This document shows, piece after piece, positions 37,097 through 48,121 of a DNA stretch of 64,000 nucleotides. The notes under the pieces are model-generated. The model worked only from the letters and a program-made list of their open reading frames with translations, was not told the DNA's origin and ran no database searches. The position numbers and the translations under genes were made by a program. Origin of the DNA: Monosporascus cannonballus. Lineage: Eukaryota > Ascomycota > Sordariomycetes > Xylariales. Each line of letters begins with the position of its first letter. Position 1 is the stretch's first letter. Location: positions 186,001 to 250,000 of the forward strand of contig QJNS01000007.1 of the NCBI GenBank assembly GCA_004154925.1, written 5' to 3'.

Positions 37097-37493
37097 TATA
37101 ACGGCTAAACGGTTTAACTAATTATTAAACCTTAAGTCGACGGGTTATGTTAATAAAAGTATCGTAAAAATTTAAATAATAAATATAGTAATTATATTAC
37201 GTCTTTTAATACCGGAAATACCTTATTACAAACGATTAATATTAATAAGTATTGCAAGTTAAAGCTATTTAAATTATGGAATTAATAAATATATATATCC
37301 TTTTTTTTTAGCTGGATTATTACCAGTAAGTTGGTAATCCGGCTTACTGGTTCACCACCAGTAAGTTGGTAATCCGGCTTACTGGCTCATTACCAGTGAG
37401 TTGGTGATCCATCACGTGGCCTGATTCACATGGTTTTCTTGGCCTTCTCCGTTGCGACCGTTCCTGGAGGCCGTGGCTTGTCAGGTCGTAACA
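37097..37493 (-). repeat. 5' LTR of chromovirus B (right end)
   Basis: 397 bp, ending on the plus strand with GTCAGGTCGTAACA, the complement of TGTTACGACC. It holds three copies of the 35-bp palindromic unit (37,321-37,415) against two in its partner. Confidence 0.92.
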
Positions 37494-37512
37494 CATAATT
37501 AGAGGAGGTTTT

Positions 37513-37871
37513 TAGGGCGAGGGAATGGGTACCCGTTGGTCACCCACGAATACCTACGCTAAATTTGGGTCACCCATGGGAATTTTTATAAATTGAAACA
37601 TATTTAAAAAAATTATCGACGGTAAAAAAAATCTAACTGTTAATGTATTTATTAATACACATATTAATATAATTACCGATGTAATTGTTAATATTGTTAT
37701 CGTCGTCGTATGTTAACGTGGGTATTGATGGGTAGGTTAAAATTCCTACGGGTGACCCGTGGGTATTTTGGTATTTGAAAAAACTCCCATGGGTGACCCA
37801 TGGGAGTTGCGCGCTACCCACGGGACCCCACGGGTCCGTGGGTAAAGGTGCATGGGTATTCTCTCGCCCTA
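37513..37871. mobile_element. hAT-type MITE, 359 bp
   Basis: The ends are TAGGGCGAGGGAAT and, in reverse complement, TAGGGCGAGAGAAT. The 8-bp duplication GAGGTTTT flanks it at 37505-37512 and 37872-37879, the TSD length of the hAT superfamily. Both subterminal parts carry several copies of a mirror-type motif around ACCCATGGG and GGGTGACCC, likely transposase-binding sites. The centre is AT-rich and non-coding. It depends on a transposase encoded elsewhere. Confidence 0.9.
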
Positions 37872-37879
37872 GAGGTTTT

Positions 37880-38955
37880 AACGGAGCAGTCATCAAAGAT
37901 AGTCCCTTCAAGGTTGCATCGTACCATCTGAGGTGCCCCCTCTATGCAACCAGATCAGTGTTATCCGTTGGATGACATGCCAACAACATCATATATTCGG
38001 TCTTAGTCGGATATGTTTGCATGGGAGACAACCAACCGAGCAGCCCATTATGGGATTTGGATAGGGTTGACAATACCCGCCTGTGGTTACAGATTCACTC
38101 TTCCACACCGTAAATTAATCCGTCGTAAAAATTCAATACTTATGGCTACTGGGCACCCATAGATAATGATTACGTAGGTAATATCTATTAACTACGGGCC
38201 CCTTACTTCTTTATGGTTGAAGAATATCACTCGTAGGTAGCCATGGTCAGAAATTCTGGCGTAGGTGAGTGGGTCTGTATAACGCCCGGATTCGGACTGG
38301 CATCGTCTTCGACATTCTGGATTTTGAAGCGCCCAGCCTCAAACTGCTCACAGATTACTAAGAAGGCATTAGGTTGGATTTAGCTGGTCCTGCATTACAC
38401 CCTTGGAAAACTATTCTGCCATGGTTGTGGCATTAGGGGATCGGTCACCTTTACGGAGGAGCGGGCTGGTTGGTAGCCGGGTATTTACGCATCTTCTATG
38501 TTATATGCAGGTAGGTAAAATGAGCTCGGGGGGGCGACATAGCCCGGTTAGGTCGCCCCACTCTTGCGCCCCGAGCTCCGTAATTACGGCGTACATATGC
38601 ATACATAGATAAGGTACCTACTAACAGATGCACTACGGTTGCTACATGTACACACGTGGGCACGCATGGATGTGCGAAAGTAAAATTTTTTATTTACAGA
38701 GTACTTCGATTGCCCTCCAAGTTCAGTGGTACCTGGCGTTATCTAACGCCCATTCAGCCTCTTCTACGCGATGCGAGCCCTTGAACGATATTCCCTTTTC
38801 CCCTTTCTATTCTCCAGTAATCCTTTACATCGAATCGCAGCCAATTTGGATCGTCATCGCATCCGCATTAAGCCTGACATGATGAAGGTCTGTCCCGGTT
38901 GCCATTGCAGGATCAGCTGAATCGTTCCCCCCCCATTGACGGAAGCCCCCCCCCG
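37880..38955. other. intergenic region upstream of the GT90 gene
   Basis: No supported gene. A perfect 10-bp inverted repeat (GAGCTCGGGG at 38522-38531 and CCCCGAGCTC at 38569-38578) could form a hairpin about 380 bp before the GT90 start. Confidence 0.45.
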
Positions 38956-40830
38956 ATGCTGATTCCGAGCCGCTTCCGCCTGTGGCTGTTGAGCCTCCCC
39001 GAGGGAAACCTGCATTCCTCCCTGAGGTGGCAGGCCGTGCTTCGATACGCAGTTATCGCCTTCATCGTCTCCATAACCCTCTCGACCGTCCTCCTCTTCC
39101 GTCGCCCCGAGGGCTCCTTCATAGACACCGGCGCCAGATTCTTCCAAAACTTCTGGCATCGCAATGCCACCCATCCCATCGACAAGCTCATCAGTGACGC
39201 CCATGCCCACCATAAGGCTCTCCTGGATCACCGGAGCCTGAATCTGTCCTCCGCGGCCGACCAGTACCGGAAACGACGTCAACGCCACCCTCCGCCGGGC
39301 TTCGACGCGTGGTTTGACTATGCCGTAGCCCACGACGCCATCGTTGTCGAGTCTTTCTTCGACCGCATATATGCCGACCTCGCACCTTATTGGGCCCTTG
39401 AACCCCTAACGATAGCCGAAAGAGCCTCGTCCTGGCACCATGTTGTCCGCGTACGGGACGGAGTCGCCAACGGGACGGGCAATACCGAGGGCATGGTTCC
39501 GTGGTTGCAACTTTGGACCGCCCTGGTCGCCGAGGCGGCCCCATACCTGCCAGATGTCGATATGCCCATCAACTACATGGACGAGTCGCGCCTGTTGGTG
39601 CCTTGGGAACAGATAATGGAGTACGTCAAGGTGGAACGGTCTTACCGCTCCGTAGTGCCCCTCGACAAGGTCATGACCAATTACACAGGTCTGGCTAAGG
39701 TTGACTCCAAGGGAGAAGTCAAACCTTACGACGCGCATTGGTTAATATCAGCAGACTACTGGGACCTGACCAGGGTTACTTGCGCGCCCGATGCTCCGTC
39801 GCGCAACGTGAGGCCGATCGAGGACCTGGCCGTAGCCCCCTCCGTCCCCGAGGGCTGGGATCCAGACTATCAGTACCGTGGGTACGTGCGCAACTTCACG
39901 GCCTCTATGGACCCATGCATCCAACCGCACCTACGGGGAATGCACGGAACCTTTGTCGAGCCGCTGAGCTTGTCCACTAGCAAGGAACTGATGCCCCTCT
40001 TCGGAGGATCCAAGCTGCCATCCAACAACGAGATTCTTATTCCCGGCGCGATGTATCTGACCGACGACCCTTTTTATTCTGGGGGGGACTCCCATGGTCC
40101 GCCCTGGAGCCGGAAGAAGACGGGCGTGGTATGGCGCGGGGTCGCGTCGGGAGGTCGCAATAAAAGGGAAAACTGGTCACATTTCCAGCGCCACCGCCTA
40201 GTTGAGATGCTCAATGGAACGACTGTCTCGGAGGTCGAGAGGAGCCGATCCCGCGCCATGACGTTCGAGATGCCACCCCTTGCCAAGTATGACTTCCCCC
40301 GGAGGAGAGAGGGCAAGATCGGCGAGTGGCTGCAAGAGTTCGCCGACGTCGGCTTCGTCGACCTACTGTGCTTTCCCGCCGATTCTAATTGCACCTACGT
40401 GCGACCGTACTTCTCCAAGGTCGAGAGCGTCCCCATGGTCGAGCAGTACAAGTACAAATTCATGCCCGACGTCGACGGCAATAGCTTTAGCGCTAGGTTC
40501 CGAGGCCTGCTCTCCTCCACCTCCCTGCCGCTCAAATCTACCATCTACGCCGAGTGGCACGACGACCGCCTCGTCCCTTGGTTGCATTTTGCGCCCTTGG
40601 ATAATACGCTACAGGACCTGTACGCCGTCCTCGACTACTTCACGAGGGATAGGAGGGGTGACGACGCAGCGCGGTTCATCGCAGAGGAAGGAGCATCATG
40701 GGGTGCCAAAGTGCTACGGAGAGAAGACATGCTATTGTACGTTTGGAGATTGCTTTTGGAGTTCGCTAGGGTCTGCGACCAGAACAGGGAATGGCTGGGA
40801 TATATTGATGATTTACAGACAGCACAATGA
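38956..40830 (+). CDS. GT90 (CAP10-domain) glycosyltransferase, type II membrane protein
   Basis: A single exon of 624 codons. The frame is open upstream to 38,899 but the first ATG is at 38956. One membrane helix (AVIAFIVSITLSTVLLF, about residues 31-48) follows a short basic tail, so the protein is probably Golgi-anchored with a lumenal catalytic domain. The CAP10/GT90 domain is clear: TGVVWRGVASGG at about 388, YKFMPDVDGNSFSARFRGLL at about 500, then WLHFAPL and the family's terminal segment LRREDMLLYVWRLLLEFARV. Fungal members act as beta-1,2-xylosyltransferases or related enzymes in glycan and capsule synthesis; the substrate here is unknown. Codon use is GC-rich with no RIP-like damage. 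Confidence 0.92.
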   Translation: MLIPSRFRLWLLSLPEGNLHSSLRWQAVLRYAVIAFIVSITLSTVLLFRRPEGSFIDTGARFFQNFWHRNATHPIDKLISDAHAHHKALLDHRSLNLSSAADQYRKRRQRHPPPGFDAWFDYAVAHDAIVVESFFDRIYADLAPYWALEPLTIAERASSWHHVVRVRDGVANGTGNTEGMVPWLQLWTALVAEAAPYLPDVDMPINYMDESRLLVPWEQIMEYVKVERSYRSVVPLDKVMTNYTGLAKVDSKGEVKPYDAHWLISADYWDLTRVTCAPDAPSRNVRPIEDLAVAPSVPEGWDPDYQYRGYVRNFTASMDPCIQPHLRGMHGTFVEPLSLSTSKELMPLFGGSKLPSNNEILIPGAMYLTDDPFYSGGDSHGPPWSRKKTGVVWRGVASGGRNKRENWSHFQRHRLVEMLNGTTVSEVERSRSRAMTFEMPPLAKYDFPRRREGKIGEWLQEFADVGFVDLLCFPADSNCTYVRPYFSKVESVPMVEQYKYKFMPDVDGNSFSARFRGLLSSTSLPLKSTIYAEWHDDRLVPWLHFAPLDNTLQDLYAVLDYFTRDRRGDDAARFIAEEGASWGAKVLRREDMLLYVWRLLLEFARVCDQNREWLGYIDDLQTAQ

Positions 40831-41384
40831 GATTAATAAACTTTTCTCCTCCCGTTCCTCCGCCGCTATGGTTTGTTGTTGACGCATTGTGCCCCTTGTG
40901 GCCGTTGATGGGAAAGGGAAACGGCTCTTACCGAACCATATCCAGATCGAGAGACGCGCTTGGCGGGTTGTTCCCGGTATCCACTCATGTTCCGTCATCG
41001 TCATCTACTTCGTAGTCAAATCTGCTAGCGCCGATCCCTCGGCGGTTTCCGCCGTATTTTCACCTTGCTGCCAATTGCATTACTACGAGCTGCTGTATCG
41101 CCCGATGTATCCGTTCCTGGCGCTAGCTCCTATCTCCTTCGGACGTACAATCCACACACTTTCGGGGTTTAGGAGAACGCCGATAATGTAACAGTTTATG
41201 AGATGCTGATCACGTATCTGCGTCTCATCTCTGCCAGCATCACGGGTGGATCGAAAATGGGGGTAAATAACTAGTTATAAAGAAAGCCTACGATGATACG
41301 GTATAAATTCAGTTCAGCCTCTGGGGTTCAATCAACCCAGCCATCCCCTTAGGCCTTGATTAAGTTCAGACATTCATATTCGAC
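40831..41384. other. intergenic region between GT90 and SDR genes
   Basis: 554 bp. It should carry the GT90 terminator and the SDR promoter. Nothing specific recognised. Confidence 0.45.
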
Positions 41385-42306
41385 ATGGCAGGCTACGATC
41401 TCCCGCTCGTTAGAAAGGTCGCGGTGGTGACAGGAGCGTCAAGAGGCATCGGCGCTGCAATCGCCCTCGAGCTCGCGCGGAGGGGAGCCACAGTCCGTAT
41501 CTCGAATCTCCCACGACGAGGCAAACGAGGCTAACTGAGGCGCGGAACAGACTGTCCTAGTGTACGCATCTCCGCGCAGCGACGGCCCTATCCAAAAGCT
41601 CTCAGATCAGATTAGAGCGCTTCCGCACAAGCCTGACGTGCATGCGTGCCGGACTGATCTGAGCAGCGTCCATGGCGCCAAAGCACTAGTATCGGATCTC
41701 AGCAGCTGGAGCGGTAGCGATCTCAAGATAGATATCCTTGTCAACAACGCCGGCGTCGAGAGAGTTAGGCCCCTCTCGGAGATTAGCGTCGAAGACTACG
41801 AAACCGTCTATAACCTGAACGTTCGCGGGCCGATCCTCCTCACCCAGGCCATCTTGCCCCACCTCAACGCGAACGGGCGCATCATCAACATCGGCTCGGT
41901 GGGCGGCCGCGCCGGCTTCAAGGACCTCAGCCTCTACTGTTCCTCCAAGGCCGCCCTGGAGGGCCTGACGCGCAGCTGGGCCGCCGAGCTCGGCGGCAAC
42001 GGGACCACGGTGAACTGCGTCAACCCGGGCCCGGTCCCGAGCGAGATGCTCGACAACATCCCCAAGGAGATCGTGGACATGCAGGAGGCCGCGACGCCCA
42101 TCGAGAACCGGCTGGGCACCGCCGAGGAGATTGCGAACATAGTGGCGGCGATCGCCGGCAGGGACGGCTCCTGGATCACCGGCCAGGTCATCTCAGCCAG
42201 CGGGGTGAGTCGATAACACGGCATTGCCGAACCCGTTTTGCCGTTGCCTGCGAGAGAGTGACGTTTTGCTGACGCGCGATTGACGCAGGGTTGGGCCATG
42301 TATTGA
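41385..42306 (+). CDS. short-chain dehydrogenase/reductase (3-oxoacyl-ACP reductase-like)
   Basis: Exons 41385..41492, 41551..42204 and 42289..42306 encode 259 residues. The introns are 58 nt (GTCCGT, GGCTAAC, GAACAG) and 84 nt (GTGAGT, ATTGAC, ACGCAG). The last exon codes only GWAMY and stop, the usual C-terminus of this SDR subgroup. The NAD(P) site is TGASRGIG (about 16-23), NNAG is at 101-104 and the catalytic set is Ser152, Tyr165 and Lys169 in LYCSSKAALEG. NCVNPGPV follows. It reduces a carbonyl or oxidises an alcohol with NAD(P)(H); the substrate is not readable from sequence. It converges on the MFS transporter gene 590 bp away, which might mean a shared metabolite. The first junction gives GATTVLVYAS and is slightly uncertain. 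Confidence 0.9.
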
Positions 42307-42896
42307 GAATTCATCTAACTACAGGGCCAAGGGCATAGATGCGGCGTAACGCCCAACGTGGGAAATAGCCTGTCTGCTATAGGGATATGGCTCGCTCTGC
42401 TGCGTTCGCTATTCAGTTAAATAGGACCGCGGGAACATCTCATCACGGAGCACCCATTCCGCGGAACCACTCCGAATAGCTAAAAGACGACTCATTAACG
42501 GTGAGACGTCTACCCAGCTGAACTAGTAGCCTCTCTACTCTATACAGCAAGCGATGAGTGCATCCGGATTTCCAAACTTGCGGTCAATGTTCTCTCAGCC
42601 AGCGCTCAGACTAAGACCTTAACAAGTCGTAATCTGGAGTACAAGGTGCGGTAAAAGGGGAATGTGTTCTTGCAACGCTACATGTGCGTGCTTTTGGCCG
42701 CAGGACCTCAGGCTTCTTAACCCGTTGACTTCTAGAGAATGTACAGTTGACCAATTTTAAAAAGACCGTGAAAACATGTCGATCTTGAGCCAACGATGGA
42801 CGACGTGTTTATAGATTATTACGCAGTTACCAACCACTTCTGACTTGTGATTGGAATAATACAGGTCGATATAGCCCTGCAACACACATACTTCCC
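42307..42896. other. convergent intergenic region (SDR and MFS 3' ends)
   Basis: 590 bp holding both terminators. No gene recognised. Confidence 0.45.
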
Positions 42897-45110
42897 CTAT
42901 AAGCCTTGAATGGTCGCCGCACTTCTTGGCTTGCGTTCCCAGAGAACGATGGCGCTGATGAAGACGACCACGTTGAAATACAACATTGCTCGCATTTGTG
43001 CATTATATCCATCAGCGAAAATCTGCCTAGTTGCATCACGCGTTGAGTCCGGCAAGGTGTTGATGTACCCCACAGACTCCGAGATCTGACGGAGTTGTTC
43101 TGGAGTCAATAGAGTTGCTAGACGGGGGTTGACATGATTGTTAAGGAGGGTTGCGCTTATACACGTTAGTCCAATTGAGTACGAAGTTATAAGTCCACCG
43201 GGTAGCTCACCTGATGGCGAGCCCAATCGTACCACCCAACACGCGCATTTGGGTTATTGCTCCCATAGCCACGCCTAAGGTTTCAGTTCAGCCATTCGAT
43301 CTTGTCCGCAATTACTAGACGTCACGACGTACCCATATCCGTTCGGTCAACAACCATGGGCGTGAAGATGAGGAGCGACACTAGACCCATTCCAAACCCG
43401 AACCCCATAATGGCCTCATAACCATACATTTCTTTGCCACTGAGGGACTTCACGGAACTCGCAAGCCCGACCCCAACCAGCTGCAACGACGTGGCGAAGA
43501 GTAGCAGGTAGAAAGGCGGAATCTTGAATCTCCCGGCAAGCTGTCCGGAAACGGCTGTAGCCACGGGGGAGGCGAGTAGGAGTGGCAGCAACCGCAGACC
43601 TGTTTCGAAAGCTGATGTGCCGTCTACGGCCTGGAACCTCTGCGGAAGGTTAATCAAAACGGTCATGAAGGGGGGACCGGTGAAGAATGCGACCCTGGGT
43701 ATCTCTTTAGCTCATCAACAGGACGGTCCCGTGGGCGGGGATTGAGAACCAACATGATAAGACCGGCAAAGATCCGGTCTTTTATCAACCGAAGCGGGAA
43801 GATGGGCTCTTGACGGAATTTTTCCCGGGCGACGAACCTCTCCCAGACGAGGAAAGCTACGAAAAGAGAGGCACCAATTGTTAAGCTGCTGAGAATCGCT
43901 GGACTGACCCAGCCATATCGAGCGCCGGCCTCCTCAAAGGCGAAAACAATGAGCACGGAAGAAAAAAGGAGTAAGGTGGCCCCCATAATGTCAAGGCGGG
44001 CGAATGAGGCTCTTGAAAATTTCGCTCGAAAGCTCGACGAAGCTGCCGAGCCTTGAATGTTCGGGAAATGGTTGGGCATGGAGAATATGATCAACCCGGT
44101 GGCTAGGACACCGGCTGGCGCACTGCTCTCGATGTTAGTCTAACGAGTATACGCTCGACATGCTGCAGATAGGAGCGGGAGGGTCGTCTGACTTGAGAAG
44201 AAAGATCCAACGCCAGGATGAGTGTTGGTTAATGACACCGCCCAGCACCGGGCCCAGAACAGAACTCAGGACGAATACCATGGATGTGACTGCGATAAGA
44301 TTCCCCCATTTCTCCGGCGGTACCAATTCCGGCTGAATAACTGTGACCATTGCGTAGATGCCCGATGCCCCAGTGCCCTGGAATGCCCGGAACACAATGC
44401 TGCAAACGCGTTAGTAAACAGACGTTTCTTGTCCCATCAGGCGCACCACGTAGGACACACAGCTGCACCATATCCGAGATAGAGCCACAAATTACCGAGA
44501 AGACCGTGAAGAACGCAATAGCCAAAAGTAGAAGCCACTTTTGCCCGAGGACGTCGCTGAACTTAGCATATATGATCAAAAATCCTATGAGAACTCTAAT
44601 TAGTGGGAAATGAACACCGAGAAGAGTCCACTTCACGTGCCTGTGTAAGTGATGAGATACGAAGTGACGACCCAATCTCTTTGCCCAAAACCTTCAAGGG
44701 CGTTTGAAATGGATATCAGAGATGTGCTGACGATTGTTGTCTCCAGTGTGGATAAAAGGAGCGAAAGGCATAAACTAGACACGTGGTGTTTAGTAGATTA
44801 TATCTACCCAGGCGCGAACTGGGTTAGACACGGCGAATGCTACGTACGCAAAGATGAGGACGTATAACCTCCATCCTTTCAGGTGCTCTCGCGTACGTTC
44901 CTGGACAGGTTCTGGCACAGCGATGGCGATGTGCTTCTCCGCAGCAGCGTTCCGGTGCCCGACGGGTATGGGCTCAGAGGTCGCCGATGAACTATGACCG
45001 GCTGGAGCTTGAGCCGAGTTGCTTACTCCATCTTGCTCCGACCGCGCCGGATTGGGCGAGCGCTTATTAGTTGACGTGCTGGCAGTAAAGAGAGCTGCTG
45101 GCTTCGACAT
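42897..45110 (-). CDS. MFS transporter of the DHA2 (14-TM) drug/metabolite efflux family
   Basis: Eight exons: 45110..44848, 44774..44641, 44584..44461, 44399..44193, 44122..43754, 43694..43333, 43274..43211 and 43155..42897, giving 593 residues in an unbroken frame. Introns are 55-73 nt with branch points such as TACTAAC and GACTAAC. The second intron uses a GC donor (GCACGT at 44640). A hydrophilic start of about 70 residues precedes the helices. Family segments are LSTLETTIVSTS, QRDWVVTSYL, AKFSDVLGQKW, FRAFQGTGASGIY (motif A/C area), VLGPVLGGVI, TGPPFMTVLINLPQRFQ and MGAITQMRVLGGT. These proton-antiport pumps export drugs, toxins or secondary metabolites across the plasma membrane. It neighbours an SDR. 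Chromovirus C begins 384 bp upstream of the ATG. The substrate is unknown. Confidence 0.92.
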
Positions 45111-45493
45111 CCCTAAGCTATCTCGATGCTTGCTTCCGTAGAACAAGCCGCCATGTATTCCATATAAAAAACAGTTGATTAGAGGGAAAGTACATACGCT
45201 GGCTGTTGTTCCGATATGAACTGTACATGGCACGCCTTATTCCTCCTGCCGAATTAGGATTTAAGGAGCCATTGGGGCGCAGCACTGACTGTGGAACGTA
45301 CCCCTGACATTTGATTGAATAAAGTATGGCTGGATGAGCATTGCAGTAGCAAGTCTCGTATTCCCATGCTACTCTTTTCTCGCTCCCAGGTCGATCTCAA
45401 CATTTGCTAAGTGTTGCATTCGGCAAAAGCTTCACATGGCATAGGGAGATGCTCCTGTCACGGTTCACATTAAGTCTTTAGTCAGGGGATTTT
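45111..45493. other. promoter region of the MFS gene, bounded by chromovirus C
   Basis: 383 bp of unique sequence. The TSD copy ATTTT (45489-45493) marks the transposon edge. No specific site recognised. Confidence 0.45.
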
Positions 45494-45809
45494 TGTCATG
45501 GCCCAACGGGCTAAGGCCTCCAGAAACGGTCTGCCACGACCCAACCACGAGTGCGCGGTGGGGCAGGTCACGTGACGGATCACCAACTTACTGGTGGTGA
45601 GCCAGTGAGCCGGATCAAGATATATACGCTCATTATTTCCGTAGTTTAGATAGCTTCAGTTTGTAATAACAATTCGTTATTTAAGGCACCCTTGATATTA
45701 CGAAATATAATGCGTTATTATATTTATTACTTAGTTTTTTACAATATTTCTGCTAATATAAACCCGTACAATTAAGGTTTAATAATTGATTAAATTCTTA
45801 GCCGTTATA
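45494..45809 (+). repeat. 5' LTR of chromovirus C
   Basis: 316 bp, TGTCATGGCCCAACGG to AGCCGTTATA. The outer 130 bp are GC-rich and unmutated; the inner part is AT-rich. It holds one copy of the palindromic unit (45,577-45,617). Confidence 0.93.
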
Positions 45810-48121
45810 CGTTATAAGCTTTTATTTAATAATACTGTTAGACTTAAAGCAATATTGCCGACATTATATCTATTAATAAGCAACCTAAATGGCCCACTTA
45901 TTAAATTTTTAACAACCCGGATATTAAAATGAAATCCGAAAAAAGTAGTTTTATTTTTTTCGCGAAAAAGTTTTCCGACGCCTGGATATTATAAACAAAT
46001 GTGTTATTTAACTTGAAAAAGATAATAATAACCTTACGATATTCCTTTAAGCCGCCTAAAAAAAAACTTAAGAAAAAAAAGGAAAACTTTTAAAACCAAA
46101 AAGTTTTTTCGAACGAGCCAAGATATTCAGCTAAATTTTATTAAGAAATTAAGAAAAATCCTTAAACTCCTTACACTAAATTTCTCGACGGAACCTCGAT
46201 TCCATTATATTTATTCTTAATTTAATGCCAAATATATTTCTGGTATTTTTTGTTTATTTAATTACGTTTACTATACAAATTAAATTCGTGGTCAAATAAT
46301 TTATCAGAAATGTGGATATTTGGTTAAAGCCTATTATAAAAAATACGTTACTTTATTAATCGAAAAACGAAACCTGGAAATAATATAAATATATAACGAT
46401 TATAAATAATTTAAGCAAATATTAACGAAGATTTTCGAAATAATATATAAAAAATAAAGGCCTAAATATAAATTTAATAATTACGAGAAACATTAATATT
46501 TAATTATAATAATACGTTTATTTAATTAATATTTAAATTAAATTAAAAATCAAAACTATTAATAGCTAAATTTTTCGATAATCTAAAAATGAAAATATAC
46601 AAAAAGTTTTTTAAATTTAATCGGCTTCTTTATTTATCGAATTATATCATAATAATAATTAAGATAGACGATCGATAATACGCCTGGCTTATTAAGGGCA
46701 CCAAAAAATAATAACAAACCCCGATATACGGCTAATACCAATGTTTTTTTTTAACGCGGTAACACTTTTTACGGCACGGAACCAAGGCCCATAAAACTAA
46801 AAGCTACTTATAGAAAGAACGGGAGCCAAATTAAATACTTTAATTGCAACAAAATGGGACATAAGGCAACATAATACAAGGCATCTAAAAAAATCCAAAA
46901 AACGGAAACAAATCCATCAACATAATTCGGCCTAAATATGTACCAGGTCTACTATAGCGAAAAATCCAACAAAGGCCATCACAACAAGACATTCGATAAG
47001 AAATGCGCGAAACCAAAAATACTGGCTTAACAAGTATCACGATTACAACAAAAAACATTACAAAAATAACCACGCGAATACCAGGACTAGATAGAAAAAG
47101 TCTATCCCGGAACCCCTGATCGATACGGCAGAAAGCATACCATACATTATCGACAACAAAAATACCCCGATCACAAAAAATAAAAACAGTATATCTATAA
47201 AAGAATTACCAGCAAATATTATAATGGATTCGATTTTCCAAACCAAACCGAGAATAACAAAAACAATAAATAATAATATCGACACCTTCGATTTATCACC
47301 CCAGAAAATAATATCCGCCAGTTCGCCAAAACAAAAAACTGGCCCAAAAATATTGCTCGTAGGAAAACCCCTTTTGTTATTATAAATAATGAACTCTTAA
47401 ATAAAAAAAAGTTAATCCAGCACATAATAAAAAAACATTACCGAAAGGTTATTACAAATCTCCATTTTCAATTAATATTTTATATAAACTCTTACGAAAA
47501 AAAAGTTATTAAAATATATCAGTTTCTAAACGAGCTTTAGAAAGATAATTAATATAACGCATAATAAAATACAATCGAAACCATAAAAAACAATTTATTT
47601 AATAAGGAAAAAATTATAGCAAAACCAAAAACAATTAATACAGCTCGAAAAAACAATACGCCGACAACAACAACAAATATAACAACTTAACGCGCTAAAT
47701 ACGGAAATACAGATAAAGTTCGATAAGCTCGAACAGAAATTAAAAGAAGAAAATTACTTATAAAAAAGCTGCAAAATAACAAAACCTAAAAAAATCAAAA
47801 GAAATTCCCAAAAAGCCTTTAAACGCGACGATGAAAGCCGTAAATAACCCTATTACTTTGGATATACGAATTAAAACGCACTAATATATCGTAATAATAA
47901 ATTACGGAGCTCTGAGCGAAAAATATATTATATCGGATATAATTAATAAACTTAGACTACTATAAAGATATAAATTAGAACCTTATATAACGACGAATAC
48001 CAAAGGCTAGAAATTCGCTTACGACAACGGAAAAATTATACGCAAAATTAATTACCTCGAAATTTTTATTCAAAGACGATACCAGATAATTAATTTCGAT
48101 ATTATACCACTTAAATATTAC
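45810..48121 (+). pseudogene. gag and protease part of chromovirus C
   Basis: AT-rich, stop-filled reading collinear with the gag of A and D. A zinc-knuckle remnant NCNKMGHK lies at about 46,840-46,870; here the second Cys and the His survive, unlike in A. A protease-like segment is at about 47,860-47,960. The reading is broken off by D at 48122 and resumes at 55043. Confidence 0.8.

Larger units (their letters stand above)
30846..37493 (-). mobile_element. Ty3/gypsy chromovirus B
   Basis: LTRs at 30846-31207 (3' LTR) and 37097-37493 (5' LTR) are flanked by the identical duplication CATAA (30841-30845 and 37494-37498). The full element is 6,648 bp, minus strand. The two LTRs differ in length by 35 bp because one has an extra copy of a tandem unit. 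The interior is extremely AT-rich. The reverse transcriptase catalytic segment reads YFDN at about 33,989-34,020 instead of YLDD. The 5' LTR's outer 170 bp (37,320-37,493) are nearly free of RIP change. The element points its 3' end at the UGT pseudogene. Confidence 0.94.

Noticed and set aside
37321..37415. CRISPR-like repeat array
   Set aside because: Tandem copies of a 35-bp unit inside an LTR with no spacers; eukaryotic context.
40280..40882. Open frame of 200 codons inside the GT90 gene, plus strand
   Set aside because: Ser/Pro/Arg-rich shifted-frame shadow of a well-supported gene.
47058..47285. Hydrophobic minus-strand frames in chromoviruses (also 18368-18583, 35714-35959 on plus, 49664-50092) that look like membrane proteins
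   Set aside because: They are the antisense of the AT-rich, RIP-mutated gag/pol of each element at matching positions; Phe/Ile/Leu richness follows from base composition.
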